Shown here one piece after another: positions 6,355-14,068 of a stretch of 14,075 nucleotides of DNA; within the stretch, counting starts at the first letter, position 1, and every line of letters starts with the position of its first letter. The stretch is from CAKSIN01 sp964423705 (GTDB lineage: Bacteria > Bacillota > Clostridia > UMGS1810): assembly GCA_964423705.1 (NCBI GenBank), contig CAYRGA010000044.1, positions 1 to 14,075 on the forward strand. Reading direction: 5' to 3'. The notes below the pieces were generated by a model, which worked only from the letters and a program-made list of their open reading frames with translations, was not told the DNA's origin and did not search any database. A program made the translations under genes and the position numbers.

Positions 6355-8142
6355 ATGTTTGAGAAATTGGCAGGCTTAAAAAGGACACATATGTGTGCCG
6401 ATTTGAGCACCGTGAACGAGGGAGAAGAGGTTGTACTTATGGGATTCGCCGATTCCGTAAGAGATTTGGGCGGATTGATTTTTATAAATCTGCGTGACAT
6501 AAGCGGAAAAATTCAACTTATGTTTGATATAAACGACAGTGAGCTTTGCGAGAAGGCGGCGAAGGTTCGCAGTGAATTTGTACTTGCTGTAAAGGGAAAG
6601 GTTGCCCTTCGCTCGGCAGAAGCTGTAAATAAAAATATGAAAACCGGTGAGATAGAGGTTGCAGTGTCTGAACTCAGAATCTTGGATTCGGCACAGACAC
6701 CGCCGTTTTACATCGTTGAAAACAGCGATGTAAAAGAGGATTTGCGACTTAAATACAGATATTTGGATTTAAGACGTCCCGATATGCAGCGCAGAATGAT
6801 ATTGAGAAGTAAAATCGCAAAAATTGTCCGCAATTTCTACGATGAAAATGGATTTTTGGAGATTGAAACTCCCATGCTCCAGAAGAGTACCCCTGAGGGT
6901 GCGAGAGATTATTTGGTTCCCAGTCGTGTTCACAACGGTAAATTCTATGCGCTTCCGCAGTCGCCGCAGCTGTATAAACAGCTTTTGATGATTGCCGGTA
7001 TGGATAGATATTACCAGATTGTTAAGTGCTTCAGAGATGAAGACCTTCGTGCAGACCGTCAGCCCGAGTTCACTCAGATAGATATAGAGATGTCCTTTGT
7101 GGATATGGATGACGTTATCAGTGTAAACGAAAAGCTCATAGCGAAGATATTTAAAGAGGTTAAGGGCATAGATGTTAAAATACCTTTCCAAAGGATGCTC
7201 TATTCCGAGGCGATGGACAGATTCGGCTCCGATAAGCCGGATACACGCTTTGATTTGGAGCTTAAGGATATCTCAAACGATGTCGCAGGCTGTGAATTTA
7301 AGGTGTTTACCGATGTATTGGCAAACGGCGGTACAGTACGTGCCATTAATGCCAAAAATCTCGGTACAAGCCTTTCTCGTAAGAAAATTGATGCTCTCGG
7401 AGAATTTGTGAAAACATATAAGGCTAAGGCACTTGCATGGATTAAAGTTAATCCCGACGGCGTACAGTCGCCGATAGCTAAGTTCCTTAAAGAGGATGAA
7501 ATGAATGCCGTGCTCAAAACTATGGATGCTGCCGAGAATGACGTTATATTTATCATTGCGGATAAACCCTCGGTTGTTTTTGCGGCACTCGGCGCACTTC
7601 GTATAGAAATTGCGAAAACCTACGGACTTATAGATGAAAACAAATTCAACTTCCTGTGGGTTACCGATTTCCCGCTTTTGGAATACAGCGAAGAGGAAAA
7701 CAGATATGTTGCCATGCATCATCCGTTTACTTCTCCGAAAGATGAGGATTTGGAGTTTTTGGATACAGACCCCGGCAGAGTTCGCGCAAAAGCGTATGAT
7801 ATTATCTTGAACGGTGTTGAACTGGGCGGCGGAAGTATCAGAATATATAATACCGAGCTTCAGGAAAAGATGTTCGGCGTGTTGGGCTTTACAAAGGAAC
7901 AAGCTTGGGAACGTTTCGGCTTCTTGATGGAGGCGTTTAAGTACGGCACACCTCCGCACGGCGGCATGGCGTATGGATTTGACCGTTTGGTAATGCTTAT
8001 TGACGGCTGCGATTCCATCAGAGATGTTATCGCATTCCCGAAGGTTCAGAATGCATCCGAGCTTATGAGCGGTGCACCCGATATCGTAGATGAAAAGCAG
8101 CTCGGAGAGCTTGGCATAGATTTGGTTAAAGAACAGGAATAA
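6355..8142 (+). CDS. aspS: Aspartyl-tRNA synthetase
   Basis: Charges tRNA-Asp (and, in non-discriminating versions, tRNA-Asn). Class II, 595 residues, the usual bacterial size. Residues 1-110 are the OB-fold anticodon domain. The catalytic core has STPEGARDYLVPSR at 178-191, the amino-acid-binding stretch QSPQLYKQL at 202-210, motif 2 CFRDEDLRADRQPEFTQ at 225-241, GGGSIRIYN at 491-499, and motif 3 around HGGMAYGFDRLVML at 535-548. The bacterial GAD insertion occupies about 285-425. AAGGAGG ends 7 bp before the ATG, and the gene starts 29 bp after hisS, so the two are cotranscribed. In the OB fold the usual RRRD before LGG reads SVRD (34-37), a small departure in the anticodon region. Confidence 0.97.
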   Translation: MFEKLAGLKRTHMCADLSTVNEGEEVVLMGFADSVRDLGGLIFINLRDISGKIQLMFDINDSELCEKAAKVRSEFVLAVKGKVALRSAEAVNKNMKTGEIEVAVSELRILDSAQTPPFYIVENSDVKEDLRLKYRYLDLRRPDMQRRMILRSKIAKIVRNFYDENGFLEIETPMLQKSTPEGARDYLVPSRVHNGKFYALPQSPQLYKQLLMIAGMDRYYQIVKCFRDEDLRADRQPEFTQIDIEMSFVDMDDVISVNEKLIAKIFKEVKGIDVKIPFQRMLYSEAMDRFGSDKPDTRFDLELKDISNDVAGCEFKVFTDVLANGGTVRAINAKNLGTSLSRKKIDALGEFVKTYKAKALAWIKVNPDGVQSPIAKFLKEDEMNAVLKTMDAAENDVIFIIADKPSVVFAALGALRIEIAKTYGLIDENKFNFLWVTDFPLLEYSEEENRYVAMHHPFTSPKDEDLEFLDTDPGRVRAKAYDIILNGVELGGGSIRIYNTELQEKMFGVLGFTKEQAWERFGFLMEAFKYGTPPHGGMAYGFDRLVMLIDGCDSIRDVIAFPKVQNASELMSGAPDIVDEKQLGELGIDLVKEQE

Positions 8143-8172
8143 ATTACGGATAAAGAGCCTATTTTATAATGG

Positions 8173-8247
8173 AAAAGAGCATATTAAGTTCCGATTTTCT
8201 CATGACGATTACGTCGTAAGGAATTTTGGGCAAATATGCTCTTTTTT
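8173..8247. terminator. Bidirectional terminator with long structured loop
   Basis: A perfect 13-bp stem, AAAAGAGCATATT (8173-8185) with AATATGCTCTTTT (8233-8245), carries T tracts in both readings (six T on the plus strand; four T on the minus strand). The 47-nt loop is itself structured: TTCC (8189-8192) with GGAA (8220-8223), and an inner hairpin GACG-ATTA-CGTC (8204-8215). It can end both aspS and the convergent kinase gene. Confidence 0.85.
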
Positions 8248-8256
8248 GAATTTTGT

Positions 8257-8295
8257 GCTCTGTCAGTCGCCATGACACTATTACAGAGCTTTTTT
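8257..8295 (+). terminator. Second plus-strand terminator
   Basis: GCTCTGT (8257-8263) pairs with ACAGAGC (8283-8289), followed by six T. The 19-nt loop holds an alternative TGTCA/TGACA pairing. On the minus strand no T tract follows. It backs up the preceding hairpin for aspS read-through. Confidence 0.8.
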
Positions 8296-8371
8296 AATCT
8301 ATCACCGGTGCCGTATAGTATTTAAGGCAGGCGGTGGAAACACGGTGTGAAATTTTGCTATGAAACGTCGT
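8296..8371. other. Short spacer downstream of the kinase gene
   Basis: No coding potential. It contains the palindrome CACCGGTG (8303-8310) and scattered CGGTG/CACCG pairs that could form weak hairpins; no function is assigned. Confidence 0.4.
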
Positions 8372-9844
8372 TTAAAGCTCGGCGTGATAAACCTGTTCCA
8401 AGGCATTTTGAATTAATTTGTATTTTTTAAACAGCTTTGCGTATTTTTCGGTATTTTCGACAATGGGAGCTGTCACGGAAACTTTTTTTATACATTTATT
8501 TATGCCGTCCTCAAATCCGTCGAACACGTTTGAAGCTATTCCTGCCAAAACTGCGCTGCCGAGTGAAGAATCGCTGTTTTCGTACTGTACAAGGGTTATA
8601 TCGAGTGCATCTGCGACGATTTGCCTCCAGAGGGGACTTGACGAGCCGCCGCCGATTATAGCGGCTTTTTCGTTAAGCTTTATACCTTTAGAGAGCAGGT
8701 AATTCTTGCAGTCCAAAAGTGAAAACGCCACGCCTTCGAGAACTGCACGGGTAAAGTGAGCTTTGGTGTGTGCGGCTCTGATGCCGGTAAAGCTGCCGCA
8801 GAGCGACGGGTCACCGTAGGGGGTAAGCTCGCCGTTCAAATACGGATGAAATATCAAGCCGTCGGAGCCTATGCTTACGTTTTCGGCACCCTTATCCAGT
8901 GTCCGGTAATTCTCTCCAAAGGTATCACGGTACCAGCGGTAGGAGGAGGCGCAGGCCTTTGTGGCAGTTCCCGGATAACACAAGCCTTTTATCACGTGCG
9001 AATAGTTTATTATGTGCTCATCGGGGTAGAATTTATCGGTAATTGTGCATATTCTGCCTGCTGTCGCAAGCTTTATGGTCATGTCACCGGGTTTTATGGC
9101 ACCCGATGCGAACACCTCCAGGGCGGTATCGGTCGTTCCGCATATCACCTTGGTACCTTCGATAAGTCCCGTATCCGCTGCTGCACGTGCACTTACGGTG
9201 CCTACAATGTCGGCAGGTGTGACGATTTTCGGCAGTGCAGCTGTATCAAAGCCGATTATATTGCAAAGCTCCTCTGACCAGCTCATTGCGCCGAAGTCAA
9301 ACATCATACTTCCCTGAGCTTCTATGTAATCTGTGACATAGTCACCTGTGAGCATGTGGCGTACATAGTCCTTTGCAAACATGATTCTCTTGGTTTTTTT
9401 CCATATATCCGGCTTGTGCTTTTTAATCCACATAAGCTGCGGAAGTGTCCATATGGTGCCGGGGCTGTGAAGAACTTGATTTTCAATTAATTTTTTATAA
9501 TTATCCTTTAAATATTTCACCTCGTCCACACTGCGTATATCTGTCCAATACACAGACGGGCAGAGAACGTTGAAGTTTTCGTCCGTTAAAACGGCGGTGT
9601 GGGTCGCCGCATCAGGGCAAACAGCCGCAATATCACGGGGATTAATGCCACTTTTGCCGATAACCGCCTTTATGTTTTCCTTGGCGGCAGCGTACCAGTC
9701 ATCGGGATTCTGCTCAACAAAGCCCTCTGACGGATACAGGGTAGGATATTCGACTGAATTTACGGCGGCTATATCTCCGTTTTCGCACAGGAGTGTCGCC
9801 TTTGATGAGCCGCCTCCGAAATCTATTCCCAAAACATATTTCAT
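8372..9844 (-). CDS. FGGY-family carbohydrate kinase (xylulokinase-like)
   Basis: ATP-dependent sugar or polyol kinase of the FGGY family, cytosolic, 490 residues (usual 480-530). The start at 9844 is chosen because AAAGGA at 9859-9854 is 9 bp away; an in-frame ATG at 9853 abuts that site and is unlikely. Seen: phosphate-1 motif GIDFGGGSSKA at 6-16 (GG replaces the common GT), YWTDIRS at 99-105, the catalytic-base region GTTDTALEVFASG at 236-248 with D239, and the C-terminal GGGSSSPLWRQIVADAL at 398-414 (ATP binding). Overall spacing is nearest to xylulokinase, but the QMHG sugar-contact motif of xylulokinases is replaced (DAATHTAVL at 78-86), so I do not name the sugar. The gene lies downstream of the Etf/FAD/Fe-S genes on the same strand, with its own candidate promoters and operator. 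Confidence 0.9.
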   Translation of the reverse strand: MKYVLGIDFGGGSSKATLLCENGDIAAVNSVEYPTLYPSEGFVEQNPDDWYAAAKENIKAVIGKSGINPRDIAAVCPDAATHTAVLTDENFNVLCPSVYWTDIRSVDEVKYLKDNYKKLIENQVLHSPGTIWTLPQLMWIKKHKPDIWKKTKRIMFAKDYVRHMLTGDYVTDYIEAQGSMMFDFGAMSWSEELCNIIGFDTAALPKIVTPADIVGTVSARAAADTGLIEGTKVICGTTDTALEVFASGAIKPGDMTIKLATAGRICTITDKFYPDEHIINYSHVIKGLCYPGTATKACASSYRWYRDTFGENYRTLDKGAENVSIGSDGLIFHPYLNGELTPYGDPSLCGSFTGIRAAHTKAHFTRAVLEGVAFSLLDCKNYLLSKGIKLNEKAAIIGGGSSSPLWRQIVADALDITLVQYENSDSSLGSAVLAGIASNVFDGFEDGINKCIKKVSVTAPIVENTEKYAKLFKKYKLIQNALEQVYHAEL

Positions 9845-9870
9845 TGTTATCATTCCTTTGTATTGAAATC

Positions 9871-9899
9871 ATAATATCATAAGTAAAAATGCTCGTAAA
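9871..9899 (-). promoter_or_regulatory. Candidate proximal promoter of the kinase gene
   Basis: On the minus strand TTTACG (9899-9894) and TATTAT (9876-9871) are 17 bp apart, and the -10 is preceded by TGA, an extended -10. The leader would be about 20 nt, ending in the AAAGGA ribosome site. Confidence 0.55.
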
Positions 9900-9910
9900 T
9901 GCATTTTTAC
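9883..9910. promoter_or_regulatory. Inverted-repeat operator candidate over the kinase promoter
   Basis: Perfect 10-bp arms GTAAAAATGC (9883-9892) and GCATTTTTAC (9901-9910) flank 8 bp and cover the -35 box and spacer of the proximal promoter. This is the position expected for a repressor site. An overlapping alternative repeat, TCGTAAA (9893-9899) with TTTACGA (9906-9912), also exists, so an RNA switch from a longer transcript is possible. Confidence 0.55.
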
Positions 9911-9921
9911 GAAGCTGTCCT

Positions 9922-9989
9922 TATAATCCAAATTTTACATATCCATAGCCGTAAAATATGAATGACAAGCTTTTCTGTAGTGGATTATA
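9922..9989. repeat. Nested inverted repeats upstream of the kinase gene
   Basis: Outer 9-bp arms TATAATCCA (9922-9930) and TGGATTATA (9981-9989) enclose a hairpin ATTTTAC (9932-9938) with GTAAAAT (9951-9957). On the minus strand the right arm contains TATAAT (9989-9984) preceded by TGA, a second extended -10 (-35 poor: TTTATT at 10012-10007). It may be a distal promoter with an operator, or a structured RNA when read through from the Fe-S gene. Confidence 0.45.
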
Positions 9990-9994
9990 TCACA

Positions 9995-10023
9995 TGAGCA
10001 GTTACAAATAAAGTAACTGCTCA
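9995..10023 (-). terminator. Hairpin after the Fe-S protein gene
   Basis: An 11-bp perfect stem, TGAGCAGTTAC (9995-10005) with GTAACTGCTCA (10013-10023), loop of 7, lies 34 bp after the stop codon of the minus-strand Fe-S gene. In that reading the following bases are TGTGAT, not a T tract, so it may stabilise the 3' end or terminate only partly. In plus reading TTCTTTT follows. Confidence 0.55.
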
Positions 10024-10057
10024 TTCTTTTAACATTTAATTAATATTTAAAATTCGA

Positions 10058-11152
10058 TTATGCCAAGCTGTTTAAAACGACCTCTTCGATAGTCATTATC
10101 TTTTTTCCCATGGGCATATTCTTTGAAAGAAGTACATGCTCTGCCGGATATGCCGTAACCAGTACATCCGCCTTTGCGTAATCGGTATTTACCCATCTTC
10201 TCTCGGCGGTGAGCTTCATAACGTCGGGGAGATATTCGTTTAATATGAGGTTACCTGCCCATACGGTTTCCTTTCCTGCGAGAAGCATGTCGGAGGAGAT
10301 ACCACATGAATTGAGTATATCTCTGGCATCTTCTGTTTGCTCCAGGTCACGTGCGAGAAGGCTTGGGTCTTGGAAGGTGTAGACGGTTTCCGATTTTTTG
10401 ACATTGAGCTTTCCGTCCTTTATAAGGTCGTTTACAAAGCTGGTAAATGTCTTTACAGATGCTTTAAGACTGATATTCCATTCCTTGTATTCACGCAGAA
10501 ATACCTTGGCATCTGCCGGGTCGTAGGCTATGATAGTCTTGTAGTCAAGCTTTTCTGCTGCGGATATCATGGCTTGTCTGGTTTCCTCAGCAGCACCGAT
10601 GAGAGTATCGAGCGCATATCCGCTGTCCGGCTCGTCGGCGAGAACCGTGAAGCTGACACCGGCTTTTTTCAAAAGTTCAATGGCATTTAAAGCAGCTGTG
10701 TCGTCAATGTACCTTGCATCGCTTCCGAGGAACAGCAGTGTGTCCGCATCGGAGGGCAGTGAATTAATTTTTGCTTTAAGCTTATCGGAAATTTCTTTTT
10801 TGCCGAATATATTTCCTGTGGAAAGTACATTTTCCACAAGCGGCTTTATGTATTCGGGGGTTTTTCCCTCCATAGCTGCCGCAAGGCGCGCTTCCTTCGT
10901 AAATACTATCGGGTCCCAGCCCGTAGCGCAATCCTTCGTACATGCACCGCAAAGACCGCACTCGTAAACATTGTCTATAACGTCATCGGAATACTCCATA
11001 CCATCTCTTGTAACCAGCGAAAGCGAAAGTGCTCTTGCTCTTGCTGTATTTCTCTCCTGACCTGTGGCATTTCCTATAGGGCATATATGTCTGCACATCC
11101 AGCAAAATCTGCAGCTGTCTATAATTTCTTTACTTTTCTGTGAAATCTGCAT
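10058..11152 (-). CDS. Iron-sulfur protein with ligand-less CCG domains (GlcF/HdrD-like)
   Basis: Predicted electron-transfer subunit, 364 residues, cytosolic. The N terminus holds two [4Fe-4S] ferredoxin motifs: CxxCxxCxxxCP at C14, C17, C20, C24 and CxxCxxCxxxC at C65, C68, C71, C75. Residues about 135-364 keep the layout of the two cysteine-rich CCG repeats of glycolate oxidase subunit GlcF and heterodisulfide reductase, but the ligands are gone: FLGSDARY (141-148) where GC is usual, DEPDSG (173-178) where EECCG is usual, and FQDPSLLAR (260-268) where HDPC is usual. C283 is the only Cys in this half. So only two ferredoxin clusters are likely bound. GAGGAGG precedes the start; 33 bp separate it from the upstream FAD-oxidoreductase gene, so it is third in the Etf operon. 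Probable role: passing electrons between the FAD enzyme and Etf. Confidence 0.88.
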   Translation of the reverse strand: MQISQKSKEIIDSCRFCWMCRHICPIGNATGQERNTARARALSLSLVTRDGMEYSDDVIDNVYECGLCGACTKDCATGWDPIVFTKEARLAAAMEGKTPEYIKPLVENVLSTGNIFGKKEISDKLKAKINSLPSDADTLLFLGSDARYIDDTAALNAIELLKKAGVSFTVLADEPDSGYALDTLIGAAEETRQAMISAAEKLDYKTIIAYDPADAKVFLREYKEWNISLKASVKTFTSFVNDLIKDGKLNVKKSETVYTFQDPSLLARDLEQTEDARDILNSCGISSDMLLAGKETVWAGNLILNEYLPDVMKLTAERRWVNTDYAKADVLVTAYPAEHVLLSKNMPMGKKIMTIEEVVLNSLA

Positions 11153-11185
11153 TTTAATTCCTCCTCAAATAACTGTCAATTAATT

Positions 11186-12604
11186 TTACAGACCTAATTT
11201 AAACGGATTCATGATACCGTTGGGGTCGAGCTGCTTTTTCAGACCTTCAAATACCTGCATTGCGGGTCCGTACTGTTCTTTCATGAGTCTGCCGAGCTTA
11301 ATGCCGACACCGTGATGGTCGTTCACAACACCGCCGTTTGCCAGAGCGGTTCTCACTCCACATGTCCAAATAGCATTGTGCAGCTTAAGCGCCTCGTGCG
11401 GGTCCTTCGGAACATCGTCAACTATGAATCTGTCATATATCATGCAGCCCCATTCATACCAGTGTGAGAAGTGGGCGATAAATCTTGCCATCGGGAAGTT
11501 TGTTTCAATGGCTTTTTTCATTTCCCAGTATATCTTTTCGATTTTGTCATAGGGGGCAATAGTATCCATGGTACCGAACATCTGCGGTAAATCCATCATG
11601 TGACCCGGGTAGAAGAAGGTGATTTTTTCTTTCCACCATTTTTCGCCGTATTCACTGCCGAGGTCCTCCGCATGATACTTTTTGAAGGTATCGAGAAGTA
11701 TTTTTTCCTCTACCTCTACAAGCTCCTTCACACCTTCGATAGCTATGTTCATAAATGCTCCGGGCTTTTCCACACCTACGATTTTTTTGATAAGAGATGC
11801 GGTTTCAGCCTCGTCATAAAGACGCATAACAGATGGCTTGAACTTTTGAAGTATTTCTCTGCTTGCGGAGAATGCATCTGTCATATTCTGGAAAAGGAAG
11901 CCTCTGAATTTACGCACTTCGGGCTGGTCGTAAATTCTTATCTGAGCCTTTGTCATGATACCGAGTGTACCCTCGGAGCCTATAAATATCTGGTTAAGGT
12001 CGGGACCTGCGGCATGCTTCGGAGCCGGTGACGTTTCTATAATGTCACCGTTCGGAAGAACTACCTCCATACCGAGAACCATGTCATCTATTTTACCGTA
12101 CTTGGTAGATACTACTCCGATACCTCTGTGTGCCAGAAATCCTCCGACGGTGGAGCAGGTGAGGGAACTGGGGTAATGCATGGTGGCATAGCCTTTTTCG
12201 TTTGCTTCCCACTCAATGTGCTTATAAATGGCACCTGTACCGCATTCTACATACATGCCTTTTTCGTTGAAATCGTAAATTTTGTTCATTCTCTTCGTGT
12301 CAAGCACGATACCGCCGCACACCGGAAGTGCACCGCCCTGGGTACCGCCGCCGCCGCCCCATGTGGTAACGGGAATCTTGTAGTAGTTGGCTATTTTGAG
12401 TACAGCCGATGTTTCCTTTGCATCCTTTGGTGATACCACGAAGTCTGCTTGCGGCATCTTAAGTCCGCGGTCTGACCACATTCTGGAAAGCCAGAAGTAA
12501 TCCACACTGTGAGTAAGCTTGTCGATTTCTCTTAAAGAGCAGTTTTCTTTTCCAACCGCATCCTCAAGCTCACTTGAAATCATGTCCAACATAAAATCAT
12601 TCAT
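11186..12604 (-). CDS. FAD-binding oxidoreductase (GlcD / alkyl-DHAP synthase superfamily)
   Basis: Flavoprotein of the vanillyl-alcohol-oxidase (PCMH) fold, 472 residues, cytosolic. The FAD domain spans about 50-225: GGGGGTQGG at 83-91 (pyrophosphate loop), PSSLTCSTVGG at 145-155, and NQIFIGSEGTLGIMTKAQIR at 204-223. The C-terminal substrate domain has HFSHWYEWG at 378-386 and NDHHGVG at 428-434, which resemble the histidine motifs of alkyldihydroxyacetone-phosphate synthase and of D-lactate/glycolate dehydrogenases; the C terminus DPNGIMNPFKLG is typical of GlcD relatives. Likely reaction: dehydrogenation of a hydroxy acid or related hydroxylated compound; the substrate is undetermined. Its start overlaps the Etf stop by 8 bp and has GGAGG 8 bp upstream (12617-12613), so translation is probably coupled. 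The Etf partner suggests that electrons go to Etf rather than to oxygen or quinone. Confidence 0.9.
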   Translation of the reverse strand: MNDFMLDMISSELEDAVGKENCSLREIDKLTHSVDYFWLSRMWSDRGLKMPQADFVVSPKDAKETSAVLKIANYYKIPVTTWGGGGGTQGGALPVCGGIVLDTKRMNKIYDFNEKGMYVECGTGAIYKHIEWEANEKGYATMHYPSSLTCSTVGGFLAHRGIGVVSTKYGKIDDMVLGMEVVLPNGDIIETSPAPKHAAGPDLNQIFIGSEGTLGIMTKAQIRIYDQPEVRKFRGFLFQNMTDAFSASREILQKFKPSVMRLYDEAETASLIKKIVGVEKPGAFMNIAIEGVKELVEVEEKILLDTFKKYHAEDLGSEYGEKWWKEKITFFYPGHMMDLPQMFGTMDTIAPYDKIEKIYWEMKKAIETNFPMARFIAHFSHWYEWGCMIYDRFIVDDVPKDPHEALKLHNAIWTCGVRTALANGGVVNDHHGVGIKLGRLMKEQYGPAMQVFEGLKKQLDPNGIMNPFKLGL

Positions 12605-14015
12605 TTTTACAACCTCCGTTAAGTTTTATATATTGAGTTAAATTTTTGATGTTTTTAAAATCCTCTGCGATACCGTAGTCCGCATAGTCGAATATTTTCG
12701 CATTTTTATCAGTGTTTATCGCAATCACTGTGCCGGAATCCTCAATCGCACATGTGTGCTGCACCTCGCCCGATATGCCGCATGCTATATACACGGATGG
12801 GCGCACGGTTTTGCCTGTAAGCCCTATTTGGCTTTCATATTCGGCAAGTCCGCTGTCTACTATCGGTCGTGAAGCACCGAAACGGGCGTTTAAAACCCGT
12901 GCAAAATCCTTGACATCCTCAATGCAGTCCGATACGCCTTTGCCGGCAGATACCACTATACTGCTTGTGCTTTCGTCTGCACAGCGCACCGTAGCCATTG
13001 CCGGAAGTGTGCGGCACTCGATTTTTGCTATTATACTGCCGACACCGGCAGGTCGGTACATGTAGAGCTTTTCGCCGTCGGTTTCAAGGTTTGTACAGTC
13101 TGCACATAAGCCTGTGTTCAGCATCGCCTGAACTACGGGGGCATTTTCACGTCCCCAGGAATCGGCAGTCCATAAAATCACCTTCGGCTTTTTTAAAAGT
13201 GCCTCTTTTACAATCTCACCCGGCGGCAGCTTGGGCAGAACAACTATCTTGTCTGCGAGCGCATTTGCGATTTTCTCGGTTTTATTGTCAACTATCCATA
13301 TCTCATCAAGCTTTTTTTCAAAAGCCGGGAGCTGCTGCAGAGGGCTTTTTTTATTTCTTTCCTTTTCTATAACTTCAAAAAGCTCATTGAATGAAATAAA
13401 TTTGCATTTCCTTCTGCCGCGTTCGTTTTCGTAGGTTTTTAGGACCCTTGTGGGTGAGCCCTTAAGACCGCATTTGGATAAATCCACTTCCAAATCGGCG
13501 GCGTTTTTAACCTCGACCTCTTTTTCCTTTGAAAATATACTCGGAAATCTGAGATAACGGCTTTTCTCGACCGTGACAACACTTTTCTCGGTTATGGCTT
13601 TATTTCCGTTTCGACTTGTGCCGAAAAGCTCTCCGTCAATATATACTGCATCCAGTACATTTGTAACAAGAGAATAATCCAGCATTGCCGACAGGAGCAC
13701 ACCCACCTGAGCGGTGTCACCGTCTATGCTCTGCTTGCCGCAGATTACAAGGTCGGGCTTTAGTTTCATTATCGCACTTGAAAGTATGTAACCGGTGGCG
13801 AGGGTATCCGACCCTGCAAATGCATTGTCGCTGAGCAGGAGCAAGCGGTCGACAGGTAATCGCGACAGCCTTTTAAGCATCGGCAGTGCCGATACAGGTC
13901 CCATGCACACCACGGTTATTTTCGCATTTTTAACTGAAAATGCGAATTCCAGTGCACTTTCGTCAAAGGGATTTATATCTCCTTTGACAGGTTTAACGCA
14001 TACTACAATATCCAT
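12597..14015 (-). CDS. Fused electron transfer flavoprotein (EtfB-EtfA in one chain)
   Basis: One 472-residue chain carries both Etf subunits, which are normally separate proteins of about 260 and 320-400 residues. Residues 1 to about 225 are EtfB-like: NPFDESALEFAF (15-26), DLVICGKQSIDGDTAQVGVL (88-107), GLKGSPTRV (183-191). Residues about 237-472 are EtfA-like: GRENAPVVQAMLNTGLCADC (288-307), RPAGVGSIIAKIECRTLPAM (321-340), then the FAD domain with ASRPIVDSG (381-389), QIGLTGKTVRPSVYIACGIS (396-415) and AINTDKNAKIFDYADYGIAE (432-451). The EtfA N-terminal domain is shortened. The chain should bind FAD and exchange electrons with the flavoenzyme encoded next. AAAGGA lies 8 bp before the ATG. 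It is the first gene of the operon visible here. Whether it bifurcates electrons (second FAD in the EtfB part) cannot be told by eye. Confidence 0.93.
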   Translation of the reverse strand: MDIVVCVKPVKGDINPFDESALEFAFSVKNAKITVVCMGPVSALPMLKRLSRLPVDRLLLLSDNAFAGSDTLATGYILSSAIMKLKPDLVICGKQSIDGDTAQVGVLLSAMLDYSLVTNVLDAVYIDGELFGTSRNGNKAITEKSVVTVEKSRYLRFPSIFSKEKEVEVKNAADLEVDLSKCGLKGSPTRVLKTYENERGRRKCKFISFNELFEVIEKERNKKSPLQQLPAFEKKLDEIWIVDNKTEKIANALADKIVVLPKLPPGEIVKEALLKKPKVILWTADSWGRENAPVVQAMLNTGLCADCTNLETDGEKLYMYRPAGVGSIIAKIECRTLPAMATVRCADESTSSIVVSAGKGVSDCIEDVKDFARVLNARFGASRPIVDSGLAEYESQIGLTGKTVRPSVYIACGISGEVQHTCAIEDSGTVIAINTDKNAKIFDYADYGIAEDFKNIKNLTQYIKLNGGCKNE

Positions 14016-14027
14016 AGCAACATTCCT

Positions 14028-14044
14028 TTGAAAATAATTTTCAA
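14028..14044. promoter_or_regulatory. Palindrome in the Etf leader, operator candidate
   Basis: TTGAAAAT (14028-14035) and ATTTTCAA (14037-14044) are perfect 8-bp arms around one base. The palindrome touches the AAAGGA ribosome site and lies downstream of the candidate -10. It could be a repressor site or a weak hairpin limiting ribosome access. Confidence 0.45.
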
Positions 14045-14068
14045 AAAAGTTTTGTAAATTATGTTTTT

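Noticed and set aside
7273..7959. 228-residue open frame antisense to aspS
   Set aside because: Lies wholly inside the well-conserved aspS gene and matches no protein type.
9922..9989. Purine riboswitch, suggested by TATAATCC at an arm end
   Set aside because: The conserved junction and loop sequences of purine riboswitches are absent and the internal hairpin arrangement does not fit.
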